Below, piece after piece: positions 26,636 to 35,837 of a DNA stretch of 64,000 nt. A model generated the notes under the pieces. It made no database searches. It was not told the DNA's origin and worked only from the letters and a program-made list of their open reading frames with translations. Source of the stretch: Halanaerobium saccharolyticum (GTDB lineage: Bacteria; Bacillota; Halanaerobiia; Halanaerobiales; Halanaerobiaceae); assembly GCF_004362045.1 (NCBI RefSeq), contig NZ_SNWX01000001.1, forward strand, positions 1 to 64,000, given 5' to 3'. Every line of letters starts with the position of its first letter. Position 1 is the first letter of the stretch. Both the position numbers and the translations under genes were made by a program.

Positions 26636-26962
26636 ATGGATCAGGAAATATTGAGCAGCCTTGCCCATTTTCAGGAACAAATCGAGGCACTTTCCCTCCG
26701 TTTTCATAAACTTAAAGATATTACCTACAAGCTCTATCAGGAAAACGAAGAACTGCAGCGCGAAAACGAAGAGCTGAGATCTCTGCTTTTTAAAGATCAG
26801 GAAGATGCAGAAGAAGCTGTGGTTGAAAAAGAAGGTTACAGTAATTTGATTCATATCTATGATGAAGGTTATCATGTTTGTCCTTTAAGTTTTGGAGAAA
26901 AAAGAAAAGGAGACTGCCTTTTTTGTTTAAATCTGCTGGAAAATCAGGGTAAGGAGAAATAG
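26636..26962 (+). CDS. yabA: replication initiation control protein YabA
   Basis: YabA bridges DnaA and the sliding clamp and limits initiation. The 108-residue protein has an N-terminal coiled coil (QEQIEALSLRFHKLKDI, then ENEELQRENEELRSLL) and a C-terminal zinc site with YHVCPLSFG and CLFCLNLL. The start at 26636 follows AAGGAAGG. It lies between ricT and trmN as in Bacillus. Confidence 0.93.
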   Translation: MDQEILSSLAHFQEQIEALSLRFHKLKDITYKLYQENEELQRENEELRSLLFKDQEDAEEAVVEKEGYSNLIHIYDEGYHVCPLSFGEKRKGDCLFCLNLLENQGKEK

Positions 26963-26964
26963 TG

Positions 26965-27687
26965 ATGGAAGAGATTCATTATTTGATTGAAGATGAGCTT
27001 GAAATTATACAGGATAATCGGTTTTTTAAATTTGGAACTGATTCTGTACTTTTAGCAAATTTTGTTAAACTCCGTCGAGGAGATAAAGTAATTGATCTTG
27101 GTACAGGCAGTGGTGTAATTCCACTGCTTTTAGCATATAAAAATGAGGGTGTAGAGGTCACAGGAGTCGAAATCCAGCCTGAGGCCGCTGAGCTGGCAGA
27201 GCGTAATGTGGAGTTCAATCAGCTGCAGGATCAGATTAAAATTATTAATGCCGATCTCCGGCAGCTGGATGCTGAACTGAAGGCCGGCAGCTTCGATGCT
27301 GTGGTTTCCAATCCACCCTATCTACCTGTAGAAGCTGGTAGAATGAAGAAAAGTGATTATCTGGCAGCTGCCAGACATGAGATCCACGCAGAGCTGGAGG
27401 ATGTTGTGGCTGAGGCCGCCCGACTTTTAAAGTACGGAGGTCAATTTTTCCTTGTTCACCGGGCAGAGAGATTGACAGAAGTAATAGAAACCTTAGCTAA
27501 ATATAACTGTCAGGCCAAAGAACTGCGGCTGGTTCAGGCCCGGCGTGATAAAGAAGCCGATATTTTTCTGCTCCGGGCCAAAAAGGGAGCCAATCCAGGC
27601 CTGCGGGTTAAACCTGTTTTAATAATTTATCAGGAGAACAGCAGTGAATATACAGCAGAGCTCAAAGAAATTTATGGACAAAAATAA
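26965..27687 (+). CDS. tRNA1(Val) A37 N6-methyltransferase family (TrmN6/YabB)
   Basis: This class I SAM-dependent methyltransferase has the SAM-binding VIDLGTGSGVIPLLLA and the amino-methylating NPPY motif (VVSNPPYLPVE). The opening FFKFGTDSVLLANF is typical of the family. The ATG at 26965 is 8 bases after AAGGAG. The previous stop is only two bases before it, so translation is coupled. The exact modified base is inferred from the family. Confidence 0.88.
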   Translation: MEEIHYLIEDELEIIQDNRFFKFGTDSVLLANFVKLRRGDKVIDLGTGSGVIPLLLAYKNEGVEVTGVEIQPEAAELAERNVEFNQLQDQIKIINADLRQLDAELKAGSFDAVVSNPPYLPVEAGRMKKSDYLAAARHEIHAELEDVVAEAARLLKYGGQFFLVHRAERLTEVIETLAKYNCQAKELRLVQARRDKEADIFLLRAKKGANPGLRVKPVLIIYQENSSEYTAELKEIYGQK

Positions 27688-27764
27688 TTTGGAATATACT
27701 TTCCTTATTCTATAATTGCAATACATGATTGTTTTAGAATGATTATTTACAGGAGGTTATTTTT

Positions 27765-28634
27765 TTGCAGGCAGCAGAGCTTTATTTATGTGGAACCCCA
27801 ATCGGTAATTTAGATGATGTAAGCCAGCGGCTGCTGGCTACACTAAAAGAGGTTGATCTTATCGCCTGTGAGGATACCCGCAGAACTCAGAAACTTTTAA
27901 ATTATTTTTCGATCAAAACAAAAATGATCAGCTATCATGAGCACAACGAAAAAGAAAGAAGTAAAGAGTTGATTGAATATTTACAGGCTGGTCGAAAAAT
28001 AGCTTTAGTCAGTGATGCCGGGATGCCTGGAGTCTCAGACCCCGGGGAAATCCTGGTCAAAAAAGCTGTATCTGCCGGGATTGAAGTGATTCCGATTCCG
28101 GGGCCGAGTGCTTTTCTGGCAGCCCTGGTTGTTTCCGGACTTGATATTTCTGCTTTTTCATTTAAAGCTTTTATTCCCCGCTCCGGTAAAAAACGGCAGC
28201 AGTTTCTGGAAGAGCTGGCTTTAGCTAAAGATACAACCGCTTTTTACGAATCTCCCTATAGACTTAAAGATACACTCAAAGATCTCAGCCAGTTCAGCTC
28301 AGAACTTGCCTCACGCCAGGCAGTTGTGGCCCGCGAAATCACAAAAATGCACGAAGAAAAATATTATGGTACAGTGGCTGAGTTGGAAGAGAGGCTTAAA
28401 GAGCAGGAGATCAAAGGGGAAATCGTTGTAGTAATTGCCGGCCGCAGTCAGGTGGAAGCAGAAAGTGAAGGCTGGGAAGACTTAAGTATTTTGGAACATC
28501 TTAAACTTTTAATTGAGAGTGGAATGACCAAAAAACAGGCAATTAAAAAGGTTGCCAATTTGAGAGAGCTGCCCAAGAGTGAAGTTTATAAAGAAGCAGT
28601 TGTCATTTCAGTTGATAAGGATAAATTTGAATAG
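27765..28634 (+). CDS. rsmI: 16S rRNA (cytidine1402-2'-O)-methyltransferase
   Basis: RsmI methylates the ribose of C1402 in the decoding centre. The 289-residue protein of the tetrapyrrole-methylase fold has LYLCGTPIGNLDDVS, the DTRRTQKLL region and the DAGMPGVSDPG loop. The start is TTG, 8 bases after AGGAGG. Confidence 0.95.
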   Translation: MQAAELYLCGTPIGNLDDVSQRLLATLKEVDLIACEDTRRTQKLLNYFSIKTKMISYHEHNEKERSKELIEYLQAGRKIALVSDAGMPGVSDPGEILVKKAVSAGIEVIPIPGPSAFLAALVVSGLDISAFSFKAFIPRSGKKRQQFLEELALAKDTTAFYESPYRLKDTLKDLSQFSSELASRQAVVAREITKMHEEKYYGTVAELEERLKEQEIKGEIVVVIAGRSQVEAESEGWEDLSILEHLKLLIESGMTKKQAIKKVANLRELPKSEVYKEAVVISVDKDKFE

Positions 28635-28728
28635 TTTTTAAGATGAATTTTAGCTTAATTTTATAAAAATTTGAGTAAATATTTATGATTAAAAGATTTA
28701 TGACTAAATCTGGAGAGGATGATCAATT

Positions 28729-30687
28729 TTGAGCAGAGATACCTATTATGTAACAACCCCGATTTACTATCCAAGTGATAAATTACATATCGGCCATGCC
28801 TATACAACAGTTGCGGCTGATACAATCGCCCGCTACAAAAAAATGCAGGGTTATGACACCATGTTTTTAACCGGTTCTGATGAACACGGTCAGAAAATTG
28901 AGCGTAAGGCAGAAGATGCCGGTCAGGAAACCAGAGAATATGTTGACCAGATTGTAGAAACTTTTAAGGAGCTCTGGGATAAGCTGGATATCGACTATGA
29001 CTACTTTATCCGGACTACCGAGGAGCGCCACGAAAAAGTAGTGCAGAAAATCTTCAAAAAACTTTATGATAAAGGCGATATTTACAAAGGTAACTATGAG
29101 GGCTGGTACTGTACTCCCTGTGAGGCTTTCTGGACCGAAAGACAGCTGGAAGAGGAAAATGGCGAAAAAGTTTGTCCCGACTGCCACCGTCCGGTAGAAT
29201 GGGTGGAAGAAGAAAGCTATTTCTTCAAGATGGGCAAATATGCTGACCGCCTGTTAGAACATATAAAAAACCATCCGGAGTTTATTGAACCGGAATCACG
29301 CCGGAATGAGATGATTAATTTTATAGAAAATGGCCTTGATGATTTAAGTGTGTCCAGAACTACCTTTGACTGGGGAGTTCCGGTACCAATTGATGAGGAC
29401 CATGTAATTTATGTCTGGATTGATGCTTTAAGCAATTATATTACAGCTATTGGTTATCAGACAGACCAGGAGAATTTTGAACACTACTGGCCGGCAGATT
29501 TACATCTGGTTGGTAAGGACATTCTCCGCTTCCACACGGTAATCTGGCCGACTATTTTAATGGCCCTGGATCTGGAATTACCGGATCAGGTATTTGGTCA
29601 CGGCTGGCTTTTAAGTGAGACAGGTAAGATGTCAAAATCCAAGGGTAATGTTGTCGATCCGGTTGTTTTAATCGATGATTTTGGCAAAGATGCAATTCGC
29701 TATTACCTGCTGCGTGAGGTGGCTTTTGGTACAGATGGCAGGTATTCTACAGAAGCTTTAATTCAACGGATTAACTCTGACCTGGCAAATGATCTGGGTA
29801 ATCTTTTAAACAGAACTGTGTCCATGGTGGAACAGTATTTTGACAGTGAGATTCCGGAGCCGGGAGCAGAAGAAGCAGTAGACAAGGAATTGATTGATCT
29901 GGCTGCAGAGACCAAAAAAGATATTGAAGCAGAGATGGAAGAATTAAAATACACTGTGGCCCTGGAAAAAATCTGGAATTTTGTCCGCCGGACCAATAAA
30001 TATATCGATCAGACAGCTCCCTGGATTTTAGCCAGAGAGGAAGCAGATCGCGAAAGATTAAAAACAGTACTCTATAATCTGCTGGAATCTCTACGGATTA
30101 CTGCAGTAATGTTAAAACCTTTTCTGACAGAGGCTCCTCATAAGATGGGTGAGCAGCTGGGTCAGGCAGAGGCAGTCAGACAGGCTGACTGGGAAGATGC
30201 TAACTGGGGCGGCTTAAAAACTGGAGTTAAAGTTTATAATGGGGATCCAATGTTCCCCCGGATAGATTTAGAAGAATATTTCGAAAAGGTGGAAGCCCGC
30301 AAAGAGCAGGCCGAAGCTGAGCAGGAGGAGGAAAACGAATTGGATTTAGTTGAGATCAAAGACAGAATTACTTTTGAAGAATTTATGGATGCGGATATTA
30401 GAGTTGCTGAGATTTTAGAAGCAGAAAAAATTGAAGGCAGCAATAAACTGCTAAAACTGAAGGTCGATATTGGCCTGGAGGAAAGACAGTTAGTGGCTGG
30501 AATCGCAAAGCATTTTAGCGCGGAAGATGTTATTGGACGTCAGATTTTGATTGTAGCTAATTTAGAACCTGCCACAATTTTTGGGGTTAAGTCAGAGGGC
30601 ATGATTTTAGCTGCTTCTGATCCAGAAGATAACATGGTTTTATCAACTGTAAGTGCTGATATTGCAAATGGAAGTCAGGTAAAATAA
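28729..30687 (+). CDS. metG: methionyl-tRNA synthetase
   Basis: This class I aminoacyl-tRNA synthetase has HIGH as KLHIGHAYTT, KMSKS as GKMSKSKGNV, and a zinc knuckle (CTPCEAFW and CPDCHRPV). A C-terminal EMAP/Trbp111-like tRNA-binding domain runs from about 545 to 652 (FMDADIRVAEILEAE). Total length is 652 residues, normal for the long bacterial form. The start is TTG after GGAGAGGA. Rex follows within 25 bases. Confidence 0.97.
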   Translation: MSRDTYYVTTPIYYPSDKLHIGHAYTTVAADTIARYKKMQGYDTMFLTGSDEHGQKIERKAEDAGQETREYVDQIVETFKELWDKLDIDYDYFIRTTEERHEKVVQKIFKKLYDKGDIYKGNYEGWYCTPCEAFWTERQLEEENGEKVCPDCHRPVEWVEEESYFFKMGKYADRLLEHIKNHPEFIEPESRRNEMINFIENGLDDLSVSRTTFDWGVPVPIDEDHVIYVWIDALSNYITAIGYQTDQENFEHYWPADLHLVGKDILRFHTVIWPTILMALDLELPDQVFGHGWLLSETGKMSKSKGNVVDPVVLIDDFGKDAIRYYLLREVAFGTDGRYSTEALIQRINSDLANDLGNLLNRTVSMVEQYFDSEIPEPGAEEAVDKELIDLAAETKKDIEAEMEELKYTVALEKIWNFVRRTNKYIDQTAPWILAREEADRERLKTVLYNLLESLRITAVMLKPFLTEAPHKMGEQLGQAEAVRQADWEDANWGGLKTGVKVYNGDPMFPRIDLEEYFEKVEARKEQAEAEQEEENELDLVEIKDRITFEEFMDADIRVAEILEAEKIEGSNKLLKLKVDIGLEERQLVAGIAKHFSAEDVIGRQILIVANLEPATIFGVKSEGMILAASDPEDNMVLSTVSADIANGSQVK

Positions 30688-30711
30688 TTATTAAAGCAGG
30701 AGGAATTCACA

Positions 30712-31368
30712 GTGAAAGATAGAGAGAATATACCTAAGGCTACAATTGAGAGACTCCCTTTATATTACAGGTGTCTTGACAAAATGGATACTTTTGAAGA
30801 GGTTGAGGTAGTTTCTTCTAAGGATCTGGGAGGAAGACTTGATATTCCCTCAACTCAGGTGCGGAAAGACCTTTCCTATTACGGAGAGTTTGGACGCCGG
30901 GGAGTTGGTTATAATGTCAACGAATTAAAAAGATCTGTAGGTAAGATTTTGGGAGTTGATCGGATCTGGCCGGCAGTTTTAGTCGGGGCCGGTAATCTGG
31001 GGCGAGCCCTGGTTAATTACGGAAGTTTTGCCATGATGGGTTTTGAAATCAGCAATGTGCTGGATAATGATTTAGACAAGATAGGAAATATGATTAACGA
31101 ACGCGAAGTAAAGAGTGTGCAGGAGATTGATAAAATAGTCAAGGAAAATGATATTAAACTGGGAGTGATTGCTGTTCCAACTGAGGCGGCACAGGAAGTT
31201 GCCGACCAGATGGTTGAAGCAGGAATCAAAGCAATCTGGAATTTTGCACCAACAAGACTTTATGTTCCAGATGAGATTGAAGTTAAAAATGAAGACCTGG
31301 CAGTTGGTATTGTTTCTCTGATATATCATTTAAGCTGGCAGGAAGAAATGGAAGCAAAGGGTGAGTAA
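30712..31368 (+). CDS. rex: redox-sensing transcriptional repressor Rex
   Basis: Rex senses the NADH/NAD+ ratio and represses fermentation genes. The 218-residue protein has a winged-helix N-terminus (SSKDLGGRLDIPSTQVRKDL) and a Rossmann domain with VLVGAGNLGRALVNYGSF. The GTG start follows AGGAGG. Length is normal. No obvious Rex palindrome was found close to it. Confidence 0.95.
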   Translation: MKDRENIPKATIERLPLYYRCLDKMDTFEEVEVVSSKDLGGRLDIPSTQVRKDLSYYGEFGRRGVGYNVNELKRSVGKILGVDRIWPAVLVGAGNLGRALVNYGSFAMMGFEISNVLDNDLDKIGNMINEREVKSVQEIDKIVKENDIKLGVIAVPTEAAQEVADQMVEAGIKAIWNFAPTRLYVPDEIEVKNEDLAVGIVSLIYHLSWQEEMEAKGE

Positions 31369-31371
31369 AAC

Positions 31372-32190
31372 GTGAGGATAGAAACAGCGGTTTTATCCAG
31401 CGGCAGCAAAGGTAATTCTACTTATATTCGGGCCGGAAAATATTCGGTTTTAATTGATGCCGGTTTAAGCGGCAAAGGACTGGAAGAACGAATGGCTGCC
31501 CTGGATCTGGATCCGGCAGGCCTGGATGCATTATTGATCACTCACGAACATAAGGATCATATAAAGGGGATCGGAATTTTATCCCGCCGCTATGATCTGC
31601 CGATTTACGCCAATGACGGCACCTGGGCAAAAGCGGAGCCGGAACTGGGTAAGATTAAGCCCGAAAATCGAAGGGTTTTTACTGGTGATTTTGTAATTGG
31701 GGGGCTTAAATTTTCTCCCTACTCGATCTCTCACGATGCTTCTCAACCGGTAGGTTATGTCTGTCAGGCCGGCGGCAAAAAAATTGTACTGGCCACTGAC
31801 ACAGGTATTATGGAGCAAAAGATTATCGATAAAATTAAGGGAGCAGACTTTTTTGTTCTGGAATCAAATCATGATCTGGAAATGCTGATGACAGGCAAAT
31901 ATCCTTACTTTTTAAAAAATAGGATTAAGGGTAGTGAGGGTCATCTTTCCAATGATGACACAGCTGCACTGCTGCCGGGTTTGATTAAGGATAATTTTCC
32001 CACAGTAGTGCTGGCTCATTTGAGTGAGGAAAATAATAATCCTAAAGTTGCTTACATTACAGTCAATAATGCCCTCAAAGAAGCCGGCCTGGAAGTCGGC
32101 AGGGATTTAAGAATGGGCTGTGCGGATCAGCATCAAACGACTCCACTTTTCAGGATTGATCAGAAAGCAAAAAAGAAGGAATCATTTTAA
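31372..32190 (+). CDS. walJ: metallo-beta-lactamase fold exonuclease WalJ/YycJ
   Basis: The 272-residue hydrolase has the metal motif THEHKDHIKG and an LSSGSKGNSTY opening typical of YycJ/WalJ, a 5'-to-3' DNA exonuclease linked to mismatch repair. It is usually in the walRK operon; here it follows rex by three bases and precedes rlmH, its usual neighbour. The start is GTG. No walR or walK gene is in the window. Confidence 0.88.
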   Translation: MRIETAVLSSGSKGNSTYIRAGKYSVLIDAGLSGKGLEERMAALDLDPAGLDALLITHEHKDHIKGIGILSRRYDLPIYANDGTWAKAEPELGKIKPENRRVFTGDFVIGGLKFSPYSISHDASQPVGYVCQAGGKKIVLATDTGIMEQKIIDKIKGADFFVLESNHDLEMLMTGKYPYFLKNRIKGSEGHLSNDDTAALLPGLIKDNFPTVVLAHLSEENNNPKVAYITVNNALKEAGLEVGRDLRMGCADQHQTTPLFRIDQKAKKKESF

Positions 32191-32192
32191 TT

Positions 32193-32672
32193 ATGGATAT
32201 TAATATCATTACTGTCGGCAGTTTAAAATCTTCCTTCCTGGAGCCGGGAATTGAAGAATTCAAAAAACGCTTAAGCCGCTACTGTAATTTAAATATTATC
32301 GAAGTTAAAGACGAAACTGTTCCCAAAAACCCTTCGGCTAAAGATCTTGAAGCACTGCAGGCCCTGGAAGGTGAGCGGATAATTAAAAATATTCCGGAGA
32401 GAAGTTATGTTTTTGCCCTGGATGTAAAGGGGAAACCGATGACTTCTACCGGTTTTGCAAAATCACTGCACAATCTGCAGGTTCGAGGCTACAGTTCTTT
32501 CAGCTTTGTAATTGGAGGAGCAACCGGCTTAAGTGATTTTGTCCTGCAGCAGGCCGATTACAGATTTTCTCTCTCCCATCTGACCTTTACCCACCAGATG
32601 ATCCGCTTAATTTTGCTGGAACAGATTTACCGCGCCTTTAAAATTAATAATAATGAACCCTATCATTTATAA
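32193..32672 (+). CDS. rlmH: 23S rRNA pseudouridine1915 N3-methyltransferase
   Basis: This small SPOUT (trefoil-knot) methyltransferase has 159 residues. It has the FVIGGATGLSDFV SAM loop and the C-terminal LTFTHQMIRLILLEQIYRAF. It starts two bases after walJ. It is the last gene of metG-rex-walJ-rlmH. Confidence 0.97.
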   Translation: MDINIITVGSLKSSFLEPGIEEFKKRLSRYCNLNIIEVKDETVPKNPSAKDLEALQALEGERIIKNIPERSYVFALDVKGKPMTSTGFAKSLHNLQVRGYSSFSFVIGGATGLSDFVLQQADYRFSLSHLTFTHQMIRLILLEQIYRAFKINNNEPYHL

Positions 32673-32689
32673 TAAAAAAATATAAGTAG

Positions 32690-32725
32690 GTACCAGGGAC
32701 AAAAAGGCCTTTTTGGACCTGGTAC
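32690..32725. repeat. palindromic repeat, family B (imperfect copy)
   Basis: The arms GTACCAGGGACAAAAAGG and CCTTTTTGGACCTGGTAC pair with two mismatches and no loop. The second arm is followed by AAGTG. The same outer arm recurs at 49467-49506 with a different inner part. It may also act as a terminator. Confidence 0.75.
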
Positions 32726-32756
32726 AAGTGAATAAAAGAACAATTATTTAAAGCTA

Positions 32757-32797
32757 AAATGCCAGAAATCGGTTTGAACCGGTCGCTGGCATTTTTT
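32757..32797. terminator. bidirectional terminator between rlmH and rpsD
   Basis: AATGCCAG pairs with CTGGCATT, and the inner CGGTT pairs with AACCG. Ts follow on the plus side; a T-rich tail follows on the minus side, 20 bases after the rpsD stop. Confidence 0.8.
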
Positions 32798-32817
32798 AGA
32801 TCTGAAATTTTTCAGTT

Positions 32818-33414
32818 TTATTTCCTGGAATAAAATTCTATTACCAGCTGATCATTAATTTCGATTGGGATTTCATCTATTTCTACTTCTGAACTTAACT
32901 TCGCCTCAAAATTATCATAATCTCTTTCCAGATAGCTGATCTGATTTAAATGTCGATCCAGAAAATTTTCTCGAAACAAATTGTTTTTTCTATATTTATC
33001 TCTCAAAGTAATCTGATTACCAATCTCAACCTGATAAGATGGAATATCTATCTTTTTCCCATTGACTAAAATATGTCCGTGAACAACCATCTGCCTTGCC
33101 TGTCTGATAGAACGGGCAAAACCTGCTCGATAGACAAGATTATCCAGCCGCTTTTCCAGTATTCTAATCAAATTATCACCAGTCACACCGTCTTCACTGG
33201 CGGCTTTTTTTACATAATTACTAAATTTTTTCTCCATCAAACCATAATATGCACGCAGGCGCTGTTTTTCCAGCAGCTGCTGGCCGTAGTTTGATAAGTT
33301 TCTTTTTTCGCGATTAAATGTCCCATCTGCTCTCTTCATTGCCCTGGGATGTCCATAAATATTAACACCCAGTCTTCTTGATTCTTTAAATCTTGGACCT
33401 CTTTTTCTGGCCAA
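32818..33414 (-). CDS. rpsD: 30S ribosomal protein S4
   Basis: S4 is a primary 16S rRNA-binding and assembly protein. The 198-residue protein has the N-terminal [12 protein letters not shown], the S4 domain with [20 protein letters not shown], and [20 protein letters not shown]. It is the form without zinc cysteines. The start is TTG, 9 bases after AGGAGG. It is a single-gene unit facing away from the methyltransferase gene, whereas rpsD usually sits in the alpha operon. It may be the only copy or a paralogue; the window cannot tell. Confidence 0.95.
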   Translation of the reverse strand: MARKRGPRFKESRRLGVNIYGHPRAMKRADGTFNREKRNLSNYGQQLLEKQRLRAYYGLMEKKFSNYVKKAASEDGVTGDNLIRILEKRLDNLVYRAGFARSIRQARQMVVHGHILVNGKKIDIPSYQVEIGNQITLRDKYRKNNLFRENFLDRHLNQISYLERDYDNFEAKLSSEVEIDEIPIEINDQLVIEFYSRK

Positions 33415-33430
33415 TTTAAACTTCCTCCTT

Positions 33431-33459
33431 ATTAATAACTATTAGCCGCGGTTATTAAT
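33431..33459 (-). promoter_or_regulatory. leader hairpin just before the rpsD ribosome-binding site
   Basis: On the minus strand ATTAATAAC, 11 bases and GTTATTAAT form a perfect 9-bp stem, which ends 1-2 bases before AGGAGG. S4 represses its own translation in other bacteria, so this is a candidate S4 operator. The rest of 33460-33705 is AT-rich and must hold two divergent promoters. I do not see consensus boxes. Confidence 0.4.
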
Positions 33460-33705
33460 CCATAGTTATCTTATCAAGTTTAAGGCAGAAGTTATAGTTC
33501 CTATTTAACAATTCAAAGATTAAGTCGATTATTTTAAAACTTAAATAAAATTTTAGCAAATTAATTTACAAAGTAAGACCTGATGTAATATAATAAAATA
33601 TAGGATGTTATTATAAATCCAGCTATGTTATCAGATTAAAATTAATTTTACTTAAATAATTTTCAAAATACAAAATAATAACGAAATTTAAGAGGAGTGT
33701 AAGTT

Positions 33706-34341
33706 TTGGACTGTATAATTTGCGGCAGCAGTGATTTAGAATTACTTGATATTAAAAATAAATATTATCACTGTCAGGATTGTGAAGTTATTTTTATTGA
33801 CCCGACGGAAATAGTTGCTCAGGCTGAGGAAAAAGAGAGATATGAGGGACATGATAATAATCATCAGAATGAGGGCTATGTTCAGATGTTTGAGGATTTT
33901 ATTGAGGAGCTAATTGAGCCTCATCTAGATTTAGAGAAGATAAATGATGTTTTAGAATTTGGCTGTGGACCCGGCCCGGTTCTGGCTGATCTCCTGGAGG
34001 CTCAGGCGCTCGAAGTTGATCGTTATGACCCCTATTTTTTTCCGGAGAAAGTGTTTTTAGATAAAAAATATGATTTAATTACCTCGACAGAGGTGTTTGA
34101 ACATTTTTCTGATCCAATTAAAGAAATGGAGTTGTTAACTTCTCATTTAAAAGATGGTGGCCATCTGGCCGTGATGACTTCTTTTCATCCCGGACCGGAG
34201 GAGTTTGAAGACTGGTGGTATAACTGGGATCCAACCCACATTGTTTTTTATAACCAAAAGACCTTTAGTAAATTAGCTTCAGATTTTGGTTTAGATATTA
34301 TTTATACTGATCAAGAAAAATATATTCTTTTTAAAGCTTAG
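33706..34341 (+). CDS. SAM-dependent methyltransferase with N-terminal zinc ribbon
   Basis: The first 30 residues hold two CxxC pairs (CIICGSSDL and YHCQDCEVIF). A class I methyltransferase domain follows, with VLEFGCGPGPVLADL and DLITSTEVFEHFSDP. This Methyltransf_23-like layout is common and its substrate is usually unknown. The start is TTG at 33706, 8 bases after GGAGTG. The next gene starts 14 bases later, so the two are probably an operon. Confidence 0.8.
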   Translation: MDCIICGSSDLELLDIKNKYYHCQDCEVIFIDPTEIVAQAEEKERYEGHDNNHQNEGYVQMFEDFIEELIEPHLDLEKINDVLEFGCGPGPVLADLLEAQALEVDRYDPYFFPEKVFLDKKYDLITSTEVFEHFSDPIKEMELLTSHLKDGGHLAVMTSFHPGPEEFEDWWYNWDPTHIVFYNQKTFSKLASDFGLDIIYTDQEKYILFKA

Positions 34342-34355
34342 AGGGGGAGAGACTT

Positions 34356-34781
34356 TTGAAAAAATATGTAGTGCTGGTGACAATTATTTTAACTTTATTC
34401 ATTTCTTTCACTGCAGTTAATGCTCAAGAAGTTGATGTCTGGGAAAAGGCGAAGGAAGAAGGAGTTCAATTTCGTGCTGTTGGTAATGATCCGGAATGGC
34501 TGGTTGAAATTAGAAATGATGACAAGATTAAATTTGTTAATGATAGCGGCAGACTTGAGATTAAAGCTCCTGTAGATGATCTCTGGCTGGGACCGGCTGG
34601 AGAAGATAAGATTTATTATGTTGAAAACGATGTTATTCAGTTTCAGGTTATTATTATGAAAAAAGGCTATCAGGATCCTCTGAGTGGGGAAAAGTTTCCC
34701 TATCAGGTAAGAATTGTTTTTCCAAATAAAAGTTATGTTGGTGGCGGCAGGCTTTTAATTCAACCTGAAAATGAAAATTAA
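34356..34781 (+). CDS. secreted protein, COG3650-like
   Basis: The 141-residue protein has a signal peptide (residues 1-23, cut after VNAQ). The mature part begins near EVDVW and contains FRAVGNDPEWLVEIRND. It ends with DPLSGEKFPYQVRI and GGGRLLI. These match the positions of the GxEPFW and the YP.a.v motif of COG3650-type periplasmic proteins, but the conserved cysteines are replaced. Function is unknown. The start is TTG after GAGGGGGAG. Confidence 0.6.
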   Translation: MKKYVVLVTIILTLFISFTAVNAQEVDVWEKAKEEGVQFRAVGNDPEWLVEIRNDDKIKFVNDSGRLEIKAPVDDLWLGPAGEDKIYYVENDVIQFQVIIMKKGYQDPLSGEKFPYQVRIVFPNKSYVGGGRLLIQPENEN

Positions 34782-34793
34782 GATAAACTTAGA

Positions 34794-34826
34794 AACTCCC
34801 TGTTTAATATAAGCAGGGAGTTTTAT
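34794..34826 (+). terminator. terminator after the secreted protein gene
   Basis: AACTCCCTG pairs with CAGGGAGTT around an 11-base loop, then TTATT. Some 145 bases without a gene follow before the niaR promoter. Confidence 0.8.
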
Positions 34827-34971
34827 TGACTGCCTGAGATTCGGCTCTCGTAATTTCTGCTGTTCCCCTAAATTCTGCCGGGTCCAGTCTCCCCCTCCTA
34901 ATCTTAATTGCCATCTTAAAACCGTCTAAAGTTGTAATCGAATAATAAAAGCAAATAATGACTTTACAGCT

Positions 34972-35001
34972 GACAATACAAATGATAAAATAAAGAGCAA
35001 G
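34972..35001 (+). promoter_or_regulatory. niaR promoter with candidate NiaR operator
   Basis: TTTACA (34973-34978), 17 bases and TAAAAT. The -35 lies inside CTTTACAGCTGAC (34972-34984). The reverse complement of 35593-35605 is CTTTACAGCTGTC, one base different, located before the transporter genes. A repressor bound here would cover the -35. Confidence 0.6.
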
Positions 35002-35038
35002 TAATTTAAAAGGGATTTAAAATGATTAATTTACCGGG

Positions 35039-35569
35039 GTGATTAAAATTAAGACCAAACAGAGAAGAGAAAAGCTGCTGCAGAGACTAAAAAAATCTCA
35101 AAAAGCATTAATTGGTTCCCAGCTGGCCGAAGAATTTGGAGTCAGCCGTCAGGTGATTGTCCAGGATATTGCTCTTCTGCGGGCCCAGGGAGAAAAAATT
35201 GTTGCCACCTCACAGGGTTATTTTTATGAAGAAAATCTGGGGATGCCCACTGTTAAAGCTTCTATTGCCTGTCGTCATGATGATCAGGAAGAACTTAAAG
35301 ATGAGCTTTTAACTGTGGTAAATTACGGTGGGCGAATTATTGATGTTAAAGTTGAGCATCCAATTTACGGAGAACTCTGTGGGAATCTGATGATCAGCAG
35401 TGTTGAGGATGTAGAAAATTTTGTCCACAACTACCATCAAAATGAGGCAGCACTGCTTTCAAAATTAACTGATGGAGTTCATCTGCACACAATTGAAGCT
35501 GTTAATGAGCAGGTTCTGGAAAAAATCAAAGATGAGTTAGATGAAAAAGGTTATTTGCTGGAAGAATAA
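35039..35569 (+). CDS. niaR: niacin-responsive transcriptional repressor NiaR (HTH + 3H domain)
   Basis: The 176-residue protein has an N-terminal winged helix (LIGSQLAEEFGVSRQVIVQDI). The 3H domain has its three conserved histidine sites: CRHDDQEE, KVEHPIYGEL and DGVHLHTIEA. NiaR proteins repress NAD and niacin-uptake genes when niacin is present. The annotated GTG (35039) overlaps its own GGGGTG, so an ATT a few codons on (35048) is another possible start. The next two genes form a transporter, which suggests niacin uptake as the regulated function. Confidence 0.85.
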   Translation: MIKIKTKQRREKLLQRLKKSQKALIGSQLAEEFGVSRQVIVQDIALLRAQGEKIVATSQGYFYEENLGMPTVKASIACRHDDQEELKDELLTVVNYGGRIIDVKVEHPIYGELCGNLMISSVEDVENFVHNYHQNEAALLSKLTDGVHLHTIEAVNEQVLEKIKDELDEKGYLLEE

Positions 35570-35585
35570 TATATTTTTGCTTTTA

Positions 35586-35605
35586 CTGTAAAGACAGCTG
35601 TAAAG
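35586..35605. promoter_or_regulatory. candidate NiaR operator before symporter genes
   Basis: CTGTAAAGACAGCTGTAAAG contains two CTGTAAAG units 5 bases apart, and a third CTGTAAA follows at 35611. The reverse complement shares 12 of 13 bases with the motif over the niaR -35. It lies 32 bases before the first symporter gene. Confidence 0.5.
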
Positions 35606-35636
35606 TTTTGCTGTAAAAATTGGGAGGTATCTAATT

Positions 35637-35834
35637 ATGGAGAATAAGAAATTGAAGAAACTGCGTTTATTTTACACACTGGTAATTCTGCTGCTGGTGA
35701 TTTCTGCTTTTGCAGTCCCCTATACTCTGCTCAACTCGATTAATCTTTTTAGAGGGGCCTTTTTGTTCTGGAGTCTTTTTGCTTTAACCGTTATCTTTTT
35801 GACTATCAAAATCACAGGTTACTGGAGGGAATAA
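35637..35834 (+). CDS. small two-helix membrane protein (YhdT/DUF997-like)
   Basis: The 65-residue protein has two hydrophobic segments (about residues 11-31 and 38-58) with a short polar turn and no signal peptide. Small proteins of this kind (DUF997/YhdT or DUF4212) accompany sodium:solute symporters. It is followed by such a symporter after three bases, so the two probably form one transporter. GGGAGG precedes the ATG. Confidence 0.7.
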   Translation: MENKKLKKLRLFYTLVILLLVISAFAVPYTLLNSINLFRGAFLFWSLFALTVIFLTIKITGYWRE

Positions 35835-35837
35835 CAA

